Source: Varroa destructor (Eukaryota; Arthropoda; Arachnida; Mesostigmata; Varroidae). Taken from it: a stretch of 64,000 nucleotides of DNA. Below are positions 33,964 through 45,218 of this stretch, in pieces (within the stretch, counting starts at the first letter, position 1; every line of letters begins with the position of its first letter). The translations under genes and the position numbers were made by a program. The notes under the pieces were generated by a model. That model was not told where the DNA came from. It did no database searches and saw only the letters and a program-made list of their open reading frames with translations. The DNA is taken from contig NW_019211459.1 in assembly GCF_002443255.2 (NCBI RefSeq), positions 26,560,010-26,624,009 on the forward strand, read 5' to 3'.

Positions 33964-33977
33964 GCGCCCTCTAGTGG
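33964..33977 (-). promoter_or_regulatory. Candidate CTCF binding site (full match to core consensus)
   Basis: The minus strand reads CCACTAGAGGGCGC, which agrees at all 14 positions with the core CCASYAGRKGGCRS known for animal CTCF. It lies between the two divergent genes. Occupancy is not known. Confidence 0.4.
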
Positions 33978-35529
33978 CCATTCCCGATTTCTATATTGGG
34001 TTCCCTGATTCCAATACAGATTGAAAGCGATTAGAAAAAACTGCGTCCCAATCCCGCGCGAAACAGCTTAATGAAGAAGGCCTCTGCTGTACTGGGTTAA
34101 GATTGTTCGCAAATTCCGAAAGGGATACAAGCAAGCGAATTTTGCATAGTCTAGTTTGCGTTGTCTAAATCCTCTTGGGTACAGAGCAGCAGTAACTCTA
34201 TCTATTTGGGTGTCCAACATCCATGCTAGAATTGGTTATATGTCAGTTCGGCGTTCACTCTTCAGTACCTGCAACTTTGCACGTTACTCAAGTGGCTGTT
34301 CCACAAAAACTGTGGAGGTAACTCTTGAAGAAAAGTTCTGCTACCCCATTCTCTCAACAAGCGGAATGGTGGAGGCCAGTCCCAGCGACCATGAGCAAAT
34401 GGGTTGTTTACGTGACAAACAAACTAGCTACATATATGGCTCAAAGACGAAGCTAAATTTGGAGCAGCAATGACGCTGATTAGCTAAATGAGACAGAGTG
34501 ATCTACGTCTACTCCTGAATCGCTTTGATATCCTAAAAGCTTTCTGAGTACTTTTGGATTGATCCGAAACAATGTGTTGAGGAACAAACGACCGCTGCGC
34601 TTAGGAATTCTATAAAAATACAATTTACTTTGAGACTACTAAAGTGTCGATGAAATGTTCTGTTGAGATACCTTTTGGGTTTCATTTATATTTAATATTA
34701 TTATTCGACTAGCTTGCCTGCCATATGTACGCCACAGGCCTATACGCAAACAAAACAGGGAGCAATGAACGTTCCGTTCCTTGGGTAGCAACTCAAGCTG
34801 GGAGCTTAGGTGTAAACGCGAATGGAACAGGTAGGTGTTAGAAGCAGTCTTGAGACACGGAATGATCGTGCACACCGGATATGCGAGGTATAATCAGACC
34901 CGCCGACTGTAACTATAGTAAAACGAGTAAGCAATTCACTGCCCATCTTATCTGTTGCACTCGGTTGTTGTCGGCAATTTTCGTAAGACTCGCGACCGCA
35001 CGGGCGAATTCGGATTCGCCCACATCTACTAGGCGTCATATAGCGATGCCTTCGCAGCAGCGTGCAACATATGTACCGTGTTTGGTGCGCACCCGACAAT
35101 GACAGCCTTCACAATACTTTTCGCCCCTATATCTTCCAAACACCTATACACAGACGTATCGGGGTTTCGTTTACCGGTCACCATCCGGCATTTGATTTCA
35201 GCAGTGATATTATGGTACAGTCAAGGTAGCCAACGCACCTTGCCATGTTATTGAAATGCTCAAGTGTGCGTGTGTTGTGTGATCTGCATGTACTTCCGCC
35301 AACACCAGCTACCACGATAATAACTTTTTTCCATATTTACACAGCTACCAACCTCTCTCACGCTTTCTGCCGCACGTAACGAATGGCAATACGCAAAACA
35401 CGTTAACTTTCCTGCAGTACTGTATCGTTGTTGTGCTCTATATCTTCGTTCTGTGCATAGGCCGTGTTATGTATACGACGCAGCTATAACTTATACTGCT
35501 AGTATCTAATGTAAATAGAGAAGTTGTTC

Positions 35530-35571
35530 TTGTTGTTGTTATTGTTGTTGTTGTTGTTGTTGTTGTTGCTG
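35530..35571. repeat. (TTG)n microsatellite
   Basis: About fourteen TTG units with one change. Confidence 0.9.
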
Positions 35572-35966
35572 TTTACAAAAATTTTCCACAAAGAAAACGA
35601 AAATGCCAACGCCGACAAGTGGGCGCCGGCGTGTTCGAATTTCCAGTAGCGGCAAAAACATCGAAACATTAACAAACAGGCACCGCGCAACTCTTGCTGC
35701 TGCTGCCGCCGCCGCAGCCATAGTAATAGCAGAACCGGGAGCACCTGGCAAACGGAGACAGTGAGCAGAAGCTCTCCGCGGCGAGAGTCGCTACCGCCGC
35801 TCCTCTACTCCCTGTAGTTCTACGGAAGCGCTACGACCAGCGGCAGCCCCTGCGAATCTCGCCGTCGACACCGACAACTAGCTATTGTTGTTTATCACGA
35901 TCATGGCGGTCAGGACGGTAATGATGTTCAACGGCGAATGTTATTCTTCCTTTTGTTATTTGCCTT

Positions 35967-36035
35967 TAGCGACAGCGGCGGCGACGGCGACGGCGGCAGC
36001 GGCGGCGGCGGCGGCGGCGGCGGCTGCAGCAGCCG
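35967..36035. repeat. (GCG)n repeat
   Basis: Long run of GCG/GCA units, giving poly-Ala frames on both strands and likely strong secondary structure. Confidence 0.88.
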
Positions 36036-36314
36036 CTATGGGAGCAGTGGTCGTGGAGGCAGTTGCTAGGCCAACAATGGCGCTGACGACAAAAACGGCG
36101 ACAAAACACCGGCAGTCGCTTAGAAGGGTGGGGAATGTTGACCGAGTCATTCAATTATTCGCTAAGTGAGTGTGCTACTAACGACTGAACGGCTCACCGA
36201 CCAGTTCGCTACAAGAGCAGCGGTATTGATTGTGGTGGTGATCGTTCGGTCAGCGTTCTATGGGTATTTGCCAGTCGGCGGGCCGGCCGGTCGGTCGCTC
36301 GGTCGCATATCCAT

Positions 36315-36329
36315 CCCCCCCCCCCCCCC
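36315..36329. repeat. Poly-C tract, 15 bases
   Basis: Fifteen consecutive C next to a CGGT-rich stretch. Confidence 0.9.
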
Positions 36330-36768
36330 ACCGCCCATCGGCTAGCGGTGCCGGCAGTGGACGACACCAAACCATCGCTGCCCTTTGTCGCAGGGCAAGA
36401 GTGTGCGGTCACCATACCGCTGCGGTTGGCGATGGTGCTACTAGCAGCCCGGTTTTATTTGATACGCACAGCATTGGGCAGCTTTTTCTCTTTTCTGCAG
36501 CACCGACAACGACGACCGCAGTGGTGCCTGCGGCGGCGCTAACAATCCGCACAGTCCACGATGTATACGCGGCTAAATACACAGACGGAAACATGGACGG
36601 ACGGTAACTGTATCAGTATGAATAATGCCAGTTAACAAATGTGTTGATTAACCAGTCTTTCTGCCTGTCTTCCTACCCGTTACCGTTTGCCACCTATCAC
36701 CGTCAAAAGAGCCGTAGCGGACAGCGACAGCCCGCCAATAGTGAGAAGATAAAATGGGCCAGATTCAA

Positions 36769-36782
36769 GCGCCATCTATTGG
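36769..36782 (-). promoter_or_regulatory. Candidate CTCF-like motif (13 of 14)
   Basis: The minus strand reads CCAATAGATGGCGC, one mismatch to the same core and in the same orientation as the site at 33964. Confidence 0.25.
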
Positions 36783-39700
36783 CACGTGTCAGAAACCTAC
36801 GCTGTCAAACAGGACGCGGGTACGCTCGAAGCAGGCTGACGAGCGCTTAACGTCGGATGAGGAATGACTTGTCAGCTCATAGTAATTGCGACGGTTTACA
36901 TGACAGCTTGCTTTATATCTGTCATAGATATATTAGAATGTCATGGTTAAACAGGCCTGTAGAATTTTTAATTAACGGCATTTGGGTATGGACTGGCTAT
37001 AGGTAAATATCGTTGGTTAATGAAAAACCCGCAATTGTATTCTAATGTCTCTTCTGTCCTGCATGCAATGAACTTAACTGGTACGTGCAACTAAGTGTAC
37101 TGCAACTCGAGAGGCCTGTCTATAGCAGCGCTATATTACAAACCGATTCTTTTGACGGATGCAGTATGATCTGTGCCGACAGAAGAGACAACGGAACTTA
37201 GAATAACAACAGTAGTTGCCTGTCTCACCAAGACACTAAACCCACATCATTACTTGTAATATACCATGATGTTAAATGCACAGAAAAGAAGAGCTTTAAC
37301 GTAAAATTTACGTTTAGCTATTTGTGCAGAAATTGATAACTAGAACATCAGGTTGGCAGATAAAATCATAGAATAATTTGTCACTACTAGAATTTATCTA
37401 GAAGATTATTTTAACATTTAACATATACTAGACAAAAGTGTCCCTAAGGATCTTACCTTTAACCTTTGAAGGGTATTTTTTTCTGCATCGATTTCATAGA
37501 AGTTCCTCTATACTATTGGATAAGTGTTGTCTCAGAAACTAAGCGTAGGGCTAGATTAGACAGATCTATATGGCATAGTTGCTATATATAATATGAAAGA
37601 ATGAGATAAAGATGGATGTCCTTGTTGCCATTATAATGCGAACGTGTTTTATCATTAAAATTAAGTGTAGCGTTTAGTTCTCACTTTGTAGCAAAACGTG
37701 AACGTTCTTGGCGTTTGAAATGTATTCATATACCGGGAGTCCACTGTAGATGTCCACGAATCTGTGGGAATATACGCTTTTTTAGCTTTGCTGAACGGCT
37801 GATATTTTTGTAATAAATGTCCATATTTATGCAGGTAAAGCTTACGGAGAGTTTATTATTAGTGTGACGTGCCACGGCTGAAAGTTCAAAAAGCGTTATG
37901 AACGTGCCATGGATTTTGAATTTAATATGAGACCTTGTCGCGTATTGTTTCCAAATGAAACAATTTTTAATATATCTCTAAGATACACTACATCGGTCTA
38001 CCATTAACGTCATCACGACTGACTTACATTAGGTAAAAATATTTCTCGTAGGTAAGACTATGTTTTCGATGGGGGCAAAGTTGCTTAGTGTGTCAACTCT
38101 ATAACTGACTCATCCGCTTACCTATTTTTCTTTATAATCTTTTTATAATATTTAACTATATAATATTGTACTACCTTGACTACTCTCATTAAATTTTCCT
38201 TGTTAAATACACTGAAATGAACCTTTTTCTTTGAATGAGATAGCGTTATTTCAGTGACCCTTCTTTCCTCATTTTTTATCATTGTCTAATTAAGCACATT
38301 ACTTGTAGGACCAATATGCTATTGTGTTATTCCCGCTGGTAGACCTTCTTTATTATTAAGACCCTGTTCCTTAATCTAATTATTTAGTATATATCTCCTA
38401 TAAAATTACTCACTAGTATACACCATTAGTGAAATTACATGGGACTTGAACAGTTGAAAAAATGTATTAACATTACTTACACATTAAGCTCTCAATATCT
38501 GTGGGCATACTAGTAAACCACAGCTAGCTATATTTGTTTCGTTCGACAGATTTTATATATTTCATTGCATTCAGCTTGCTTAAGAACTTATTTTCAATAG
38601 TGCAAATTCTTATACAAGTCTTTAAGTCTAAGTGGCGTAACCCACCCTTGTAGGCCACTAGCCCTAAATCGGTTTATACAGGTTAGGTCCTCTTGGAGCT
38701 CCTCCGAGCTGACCTCCGCTGTTAGATGCATAAGGATGGTAGTAAGATGATACGTATTAATAACACAACGGCGTGTGTCATGGAGTTTCATAAAGCTCAA
38801 TCCACCATGTTTTATTTTGTCATCAATAAACAACGCAAATAAGAGGCTTTTTAGGACCGTACCGTAAAGGAGATCGGTTTGTTCAGTTTCTCTCCCAGAG
38901 AACGTTCTAATTCTAAAGATTCATCCTCCAAAAAGTTCGATATCCACTGAAAACGTTCCCCACTAGTTTCTTCAATATTTAGCACGAAGCATATTATTAA
39001 GCACTGTTTTTACACATTTAGAAAAAAAAAAAAAGAAAAAAGTACGCAATCTACATGTGTCTAGAAAAATTTAGTCACGAGTCGGTTTCTACAAAACTAA
39101 ACAATGGTCTACGGTACTACTTATTTTCCTTCCTATAGGCAAATTTTAATCTCCTCGCTTAAGCACTTCCTAGCATTTGCCTTGGGATAATTTTTTCACG
39201 TACTTTACTTAACCCAACAATAATTTTGCGTGTGTTATTTTGTTGTTCGGCCCGGTTTTCAGGTACTGATGAGAAACTGAACTCCTTTTGGCATATATTG
39301 AGCATGGTGCGGTGAGAAATAGTAAGAGATTTTAGGTGAATGGTGCCCAAAGTATTATTAGCTAACTCGATCATGGTTTCTCAACAAAGCTGACAAGGAA
39401 CTTTCAAGGTTCAGGCGTTTTTCGGTTACGTTTTCCGCGCCCGCTACCAAAACTCATACTTTTGGAACTATACATCTTCTTTGGGATATACCTTTTGGAA
39501 CTGATACGGACAAGAGAAGACTAATAAATGCTTGTGGAACATGATGATTTAAATCGCACATTCGCATAGAACTTCTGTCTGCCCTTTTATCTCAGTTTCG
39601 TCTTTGCGTGCCGGTTCCTCTAAGTCGCCCTTTTTTATAAACTGTCTTTGATTGTCTTCATTGAGCTTCGTTTGATTCTTTTTGCTTTCACCAAGCGAGC

Positions 39701-41399
39701 GTTCTGATGGCATTGGAACCTTTCTTGATTCGCATAGGATTTTCATTCGCTCATCTAATTCTTTCGAGGTAGCAAGTCGGTCGTGAAGTCGATATGCGAA
39801 GGTAACAATACGGCTGGCTACCGATTTTATCCATCATTCTAAGCTATACTTTGAACATTGTTATCTTGGAAGTGTTCCATGTATTCTATGGAGAGCTGTC
39901 CTCTTGTAACCTCGTTGTTGTCGGTGTTCCAAGAGTCCAATCTATTTATGTCTGGGTCATCACTCTTATCAACAGAGACTCCAGGTAATTTGACAGTGTG
40001 AAGCGTGGTTCAGTTTACTCTGTGTTTTTCTATAGTATCTTTAAAACATGACACGCAGTCTTAATGGAAGTTTAGCTCGTGTAATATTGTTGTAAACGGT
40101 CCAGTAGACAAAATTCTAGGGAATACCTCAAGCAGTGTCCAACATTCGCAAAGGGCACTGAACTGTTAATATATATTTTCGTATAATTATGGTACTTTGA
40201 AGTGCATCAAAATGTTTAGATTGCAGAAAACTCATCAGATTACACGCATAAACATACAACTTCAATGTTATACATAATAATATAACTAATTATAAATATA
40301 GTAATACATTAATAAATACAACTTCTATGGCAAGCGCAATTGTCATAGTTTGGGCTCGACATTTAAATTGTATTTTCAACGAAAAAAAAAATCCAGCGAA
40401 ACGCTACCAACAGCATCGAATAAGGGCAATTATCAGTGTTTTTTCCGAGAAAAAAAAGCTGATCCAAAGCTAACAGTTTCGATCCTGTCAAATTAGAAAA
40501 TAGATATTGATTATGAGTTGGATCAAAGATTACTGCTGGACTCACGAACGACCCCTAACTGCTCGTTAGGGGAGACTGCGATGTTAGCCATCGAAGCCTG
40601 GTATCTCGACCTTGAATATCAAAATTTAGCTTTTACTGAACCCTATAATGATATCTGTTAGGAAGCCCGAGTTGTGAATCTTTTATGTTAATGTCGAATT
40701 ACTAGGCGACCTGAACAGCAGTAATAAATAATACATATATTTCAAGCAGCAATGACTCTCAGCGTCATTTAGTATACTCCCAAAAACAAATAATATATTA
40801 TCTCGGTTGCTTAGTATATAGTCGGGTTCGCAACGGTTTCAAACAGGCATAGATAATGGAGCATGAAATTCATCATTGCATCCATAATTCTATTATAATT
40901 TGATTACAAACTGCATAAGAAGCACCTATGTGGAGAATGGAATTGCCAGAAACGTCTGGGAGTGCGCTGGGTACGTCATGCAGAACAGAAACGTAGCTAT
41001 AATTCTTGACTTCAAGGTAGATTTTTATTGTGTTAATAGAAAGCACCCAATTCTTTGAATTTAGGTGATACAGCCAGGCAACTGGGTGATTGATAGCTAA
41101 CTAGTGTGACTTGAGTGGCAAAAGGCTCGAACATGACTATCTCTAGTCTAAGTACGGAGCAGCTTCGCTCAAGGGCCCACTGGTCTAAACTATATTTATG
41201 ATCTCCATTAATTTTCAGCTGGCATTAAAACGATGCGTTTCGTTGATGATAACCCTACCGCTACCGCAACTAGAGACAACTCACATAATGAATAGAACAA
41301 GGATGTCATAAAACATCAATCACTGAGCAAAGGACAATTCCGCAAAGAAAAAAAACACTGAGTTACCTAAGTCCCAAATTGGCAGCTTTGTTTTTGTAC

Positions 41400-42835
41400 C
41401 GCGCGATCTAAACATCGACCTCTAAGCCGAGATCTTGACCAAAAAGCTAAAATCGTCCGAAATTTACCCAAAGCCGCACCGACAATGCCCGTGCATTAGC
41501 TCAAGTTATAAACTATGCGCTATCGAACCGCGCGAAATTAACCAAGTGTCAACGAAGGGTGCTCTACGATTTCCTAAAAGGCTCGCGTCAACGATTACTT
41601 AAGCCTGCTCGTCAGCGGAACCTTGCTCCACTGTGGGACAGGTTAGTGACACAAGCGGGAAGGAAACCACACAAATGGATACGGAAAGAAGATCAAGGCT
41701 ATGGTCTCTAAATTCTAATGGAGCACCTCACAAGTGTGTTCGCGGTGACGAACACCATCCTACGAATAAGCCTTTCTGCGCTGACGCATGAGACAGACAT
41801 TTATGATCCATGAGAAGCTAGGAGCTGAGCTCCTTGTGTTCGAGGCATCGCGCTTTCCGACAGGATAAGGCGGCTGGACCGGATCGGATTTGTGATGGAA
41901 GAATAATGCGGATGACATGTTGCCTTCCTGAAGAAGTCTATTCAATGTTTGCTTACGACGTAAACACCTACCGACAAGCTGTAGTAAAGCCCTACTGGTT
42001 GTCATACTGAAGAGAAAAGGCAACCTGTTGGGCCCATGGAGGGCGATTGTTGCTACAAGCTTTTGGCCCATTTTATAACATTTGAAGCTAACGAGGTTCC
42101 AGGAGTGTATTCCGACTGAACAATATGAAGTTCGTATGGGACATCTATGCGGCATATGATATTGCTTCAGGTAATATTACATCGCGCCGGTCGCAGATCA
42201 AAACAGGCGTTGTTTTCGTGGATTTTAAGTCGGTGTGTGATATGGCTCCTGAAAACAACATATTCATAAAGCCTGCAGAATGCAGAATCCCACAAAGCAT
42301 GTTGTATACAGAGAGACCGTGTGAGCGTAAGTGACGAAGAGTCGTTAGTCGATACATAACCCCATAACCTGAATTGTCTGCTATTCGCTTTACTCCTCAA
42401 TGATCTGCCATTCCGTATTCAAGATCAGGCGAAGCCGGACTGTTGATCAATTTGGGCGAGACAGAGGACATGAAGTTCAGCTACAGGCCGCCATGCTGCT
42501 TTATGCGCGCTCCGAACAGGGAGAACAATTTTGAGGTGCGCTAATAACTTCAAAAATCTGGGGGTGAGCTTGCATACGAATGTGCCAACTTTTGGGAAGC
42601 ACATCACGGGCAAGGTGTGGCAAGCGATGGTTGTGAACGTGACAACACGTACGCTTTCGAGCCTTTCCCTGCGCATGGCGCTGGCCTTGTTCAAAATAAA
42701 AACGGTTCTTATTACTTGCTAAGCAATTTAAATTATCTGAGATTGCTTCTCATTGAAACAGCTGAAAAGGCTTTCGTCACATCAGTCTATTGCAAGTTCG
42801 TCAACGCATTGACAAAAAATGGTGAAGCTTGATCC
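41400..42835 (+). pseudogene. Decayed non-LTR retrotransposon (LINE) reverse transcriptase
   Basis: Pieces of a LINE reverse transcriptase in the usual order but in changing frames with stops: DKAAGPDRIC (from 41865), a motif-A relic GVVFVDFKSVCDMA (about 42205-42245), LLFALLLNDLPFRIQ (about 42385-42430), ANNFKNLGVSLHTN to LRMALALFKIKTVLI (about 42535-42715), and a last YLRLLLIETAEKAFVTSVYC segment to about 42830. The region that should hold the YxDD catalytic box, between about 42430 and 42530, appears shortened and lost. The left edge is uncertain. Established knowledge: the FxYLGV and ALxLFKxKI strings follow motif C in L2/CR1/Jockey-type elements. It is an old, inactive copy; the exact clade is not assigned. 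Confidence 0.72.
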
Positions 42836-42979
42836 TGTTTTTTATAATACACGAGCTATGACTAATGAAGCTTGAAACAGACCGGGCTAAATGAACCGGC
42901 ACATAGATACGCGTTTTGCAGTATATGGGGTTCATCAAATGACCTGTGGGAGAGTGGGCTATGTATATCTGTATAATAT

Positions 42980-43037
42980 GTAATACAATGTGCCTCAGGT
43001 ACTACGCGGAGTACCTGAGGCATATTGTATGTATTAC
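42980..43037. repeat. Imperfect inverted repeat after the LINE relic
   Basis: TGCCTCAGGTACT pairs exactly with AGTACCTGAGGCA across a six-base loop (ACGCGG). The outer arms both carry GTAATAC, offset by a four-base insertion and one mismatch. It begins about 150 bases past the last recognisable reverse-transcriptase segment. Confidence 0.85.
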
Positions 43038-44649
43038 ATTGAGGAGTAAGCTGCAGTGCGGTCAAGGAGCAACCCCTCTGATCGGTCACATCGATCCAAA
43101 AATTAAAAATTCTAGCATTTCTCTAAATGCAAAAAAAACTATTCGTATTTATAACGCAAATCGAAAAAAATTACTACTGCTTAAGACCAAAGAACTTAAG
43201 TGTCATAATAGGCATAACTAAGACTTTTGAGGATCAACTTAGGAGTCTTGTGTCGTATAATTTTGGAAATTGCACTTTACACATTTTATAAAATTCTGCC
43301 AGATCTTATATTCGTCTTCTGGAAAGGTTTCTATTTTTTTTTTTAATATAACAAACTACAAGCAGAAACTTAATACTCATAGGCTCATGAACATTTAATG
43401 AACATCTAATATTCCTCATTAGTTTTTATGACTCCGTTAATAATTTGTTTAACCTATTAAACTAAAATGATGTTTATGTTTATTAAAAGCAAATAGCGAT
43501 ATAAGATGATGACGACTCAGCTACTGTTGTCATCCGAGGGCTGATCCGAACACTCAAAAACTACTTAAGCATTTATTTTATATTTAGCAACACATGTTTA
43601 GCTTATCGATGGACTATTAATATTTGTTGGTGTGGATTTTGTTTAATAACACAAGTATCTTTGCTACAATAAATGTTGGCCACTGTTTATCTCATTGGAG
43701 CAATTGCAGAAATCTTGTTCAGGATTGAAAAGTATGTATGTCAAATTAATTATATTTATCGAAAAGATCCTCAGAATTTGTCTTTCATACGTTCAACGTT
43801 CATTCGGGTCGCCTAGTAACTCGAATTCCAAAAATTTTTTTATTGACATATATATATTTTTTTTTCAATGATCGAAATGTAGCTTGAGAAGAAATGTAGC
43901 TTTTTCTTTATATTTCTAAAGCAAACTATACGATAAATTTGCTAGCAAAAAAATTACTTTTAAGCACGTTGACTGATTTGGTGGCAAAATATGTACAAGT
44001 GCGGGGTCTCAAACTCGATCAGCCCTTTGGTCATTTCGAATTTACTCTGCACCTTTGTCTCACACTCAATACACATATACACTTTTTACATGTAATACAA
44101 TCATATGTATCTCGAGCACATCAAACATAATAAGCCCTTACCAGGGATACTCGAATTGAGGGCTTTAGTTTCTGTGAATGGAGAAAGGTCGCGAGGAAAT
44201 GCGCCGCTTTTTTGCAACAAGAATAATGAAGAATTTGTTTCTTCACGATTTGAGTACTCTTAGACTAAAGATTTCATCGTTTTTGAGTATGGTGTGATAG
44301 TCAGTACAATGTCCACTCGAAGAAGTCAGTGTGATTCGTATTCGCTCGATATTGGATCATAATCGCCGTGCGAGCTTCTCGGAAGCGTTTGAGAAGTCAT
44401 CGCGATCTATACCGACATAAATCTATTATGTAAAAGCTTTAGTAATTGGTCTCGTTACAAGTCAAGAACATTTAGACGCATATGTATTTGCCCTCAAGTC
44501 CACGTCTTTGTCACACGTTTTTGGGCCTAATCGTTACCGTATCAGAGCCACAAACAAGTCCTTTGGGCGTGCTAATGAAGGAATCAATGATCTCTGATAA
44601 TTCTATTTCTTACTGCTGCTTAATTTGATCCTAAGATCGACCCTAACAA

Positions 44650-45152
44650 GTGTGCTTCTTAAATGTCCGGCACCATTCATGAGCTTAACGAACGTCAGCA
44701 TGGAGCACCGAAATCGTAGGCGATGCTGATCCTTGCTGCTACGGCGGTGGCGGTTGCAGCCGCTTGGGCCGCCGCTGCTTCATCGGAGCGATTACTGCGT
44801 CAGGTCGGAATCAGCAAGGGAGAGGGCTATCAGGCACAAACCTAATATGGAGAGGGAAATGGCAGCTGAATAGAGCGAGGCGACCAAAACCGCCTATAGG
44901 CCATCAGTTTTATTGTATACGTGAGCAGTGGCCCTATATCAAGCAGCAGGCTGCAGTGCACTGGAACAAGTGACAGCAGCTGGCAGTGCGAGAGCCGGAC
45001 CAACTCGCCCTGGCATTTACCTGATTGTTAATCCTGGCTACGTTTCGTTGTGCGATCGTTGAGCAGTAGGCCACGGTAACTAGAGAGAAACCCTCGCTGT
45101 ACCAAATGGTAGGACGCTGCAGCGCAGAGAACTGAATAGCTTTTGCAACACA
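44650..45152 (+). promoter_or_regulatory. HID1: Probable promoter and 5' UTR region of HID1
   Basis: This stretch is richer in G, C and CpG than the AT-rich DNA on either side, and it directly precedes the HID1 start codon. No TATA box at a convincing distance was seen. An upstream ATG at 45106 opens a nine-codon reading frame that closes at 45135, just ahead of the start. The transcription start site is unknown. Confidence 0.35.
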
Positions 45153-45218
45153 ATGGGAAACTCGGATTCGAAGTTGAACTTCCGAAAAGCCGTTGTGCAG
45201 TTGACCACACGGAACCAG
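45153..45218 (+). CDS. HID1: HID1 exon 1: start and myristoylation signal
   Basis: Residues 1-22, MGNSDSKLNFRKAVVQLTTR followed by NQ. The ATG context (cacaATGG) is good. Gly2 with Ser6 is a myristoylation pattern, and LNFRKAV is the conserved start of HID1 proteins. The donor GTGAGA is in phase 0. This exon is only 66 nt and is easily missed. Confidence 0.92.

Larger units (their letters stand above)
28548..44649. other. Region between PKC-epsilon and HID1 starts
   Basis: 16.6 kb separates the two start codons. From about 30.5 to 36.6 kb it is GC-rich and full of CTG/CAG, GGC and TTG runs, which create long open frames of poly-Ala, poly-Gln or poly-Ser type on both strands. These look like repeat artefacts, and 5' UTR or promoter DNA of PKC-epsilon is likely here. 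From about 37 kb it becomes AT-rich again and holds the LINE relic. No protein-coding gene was recognised. Confidence 0.6.

Noticed and set aside
34156..34473. 105-codon plus-strand frame
   Set aside because: No domain, no flanking exons in phase, and a composition typical of random open frames.
35885..36169. 94-codon plus-strand frame with poly-Ala
   Set aside because: Created by the GCG repeat; the opposite strand also gives a poly-Ala frame, which points to repeat composition rather than a gene.
40542..40565. Small hairpin CCCCTAAC/GTTAGGGG
   Set aside because: Only 8 bp of stem; expected by chance several times in a window this size.
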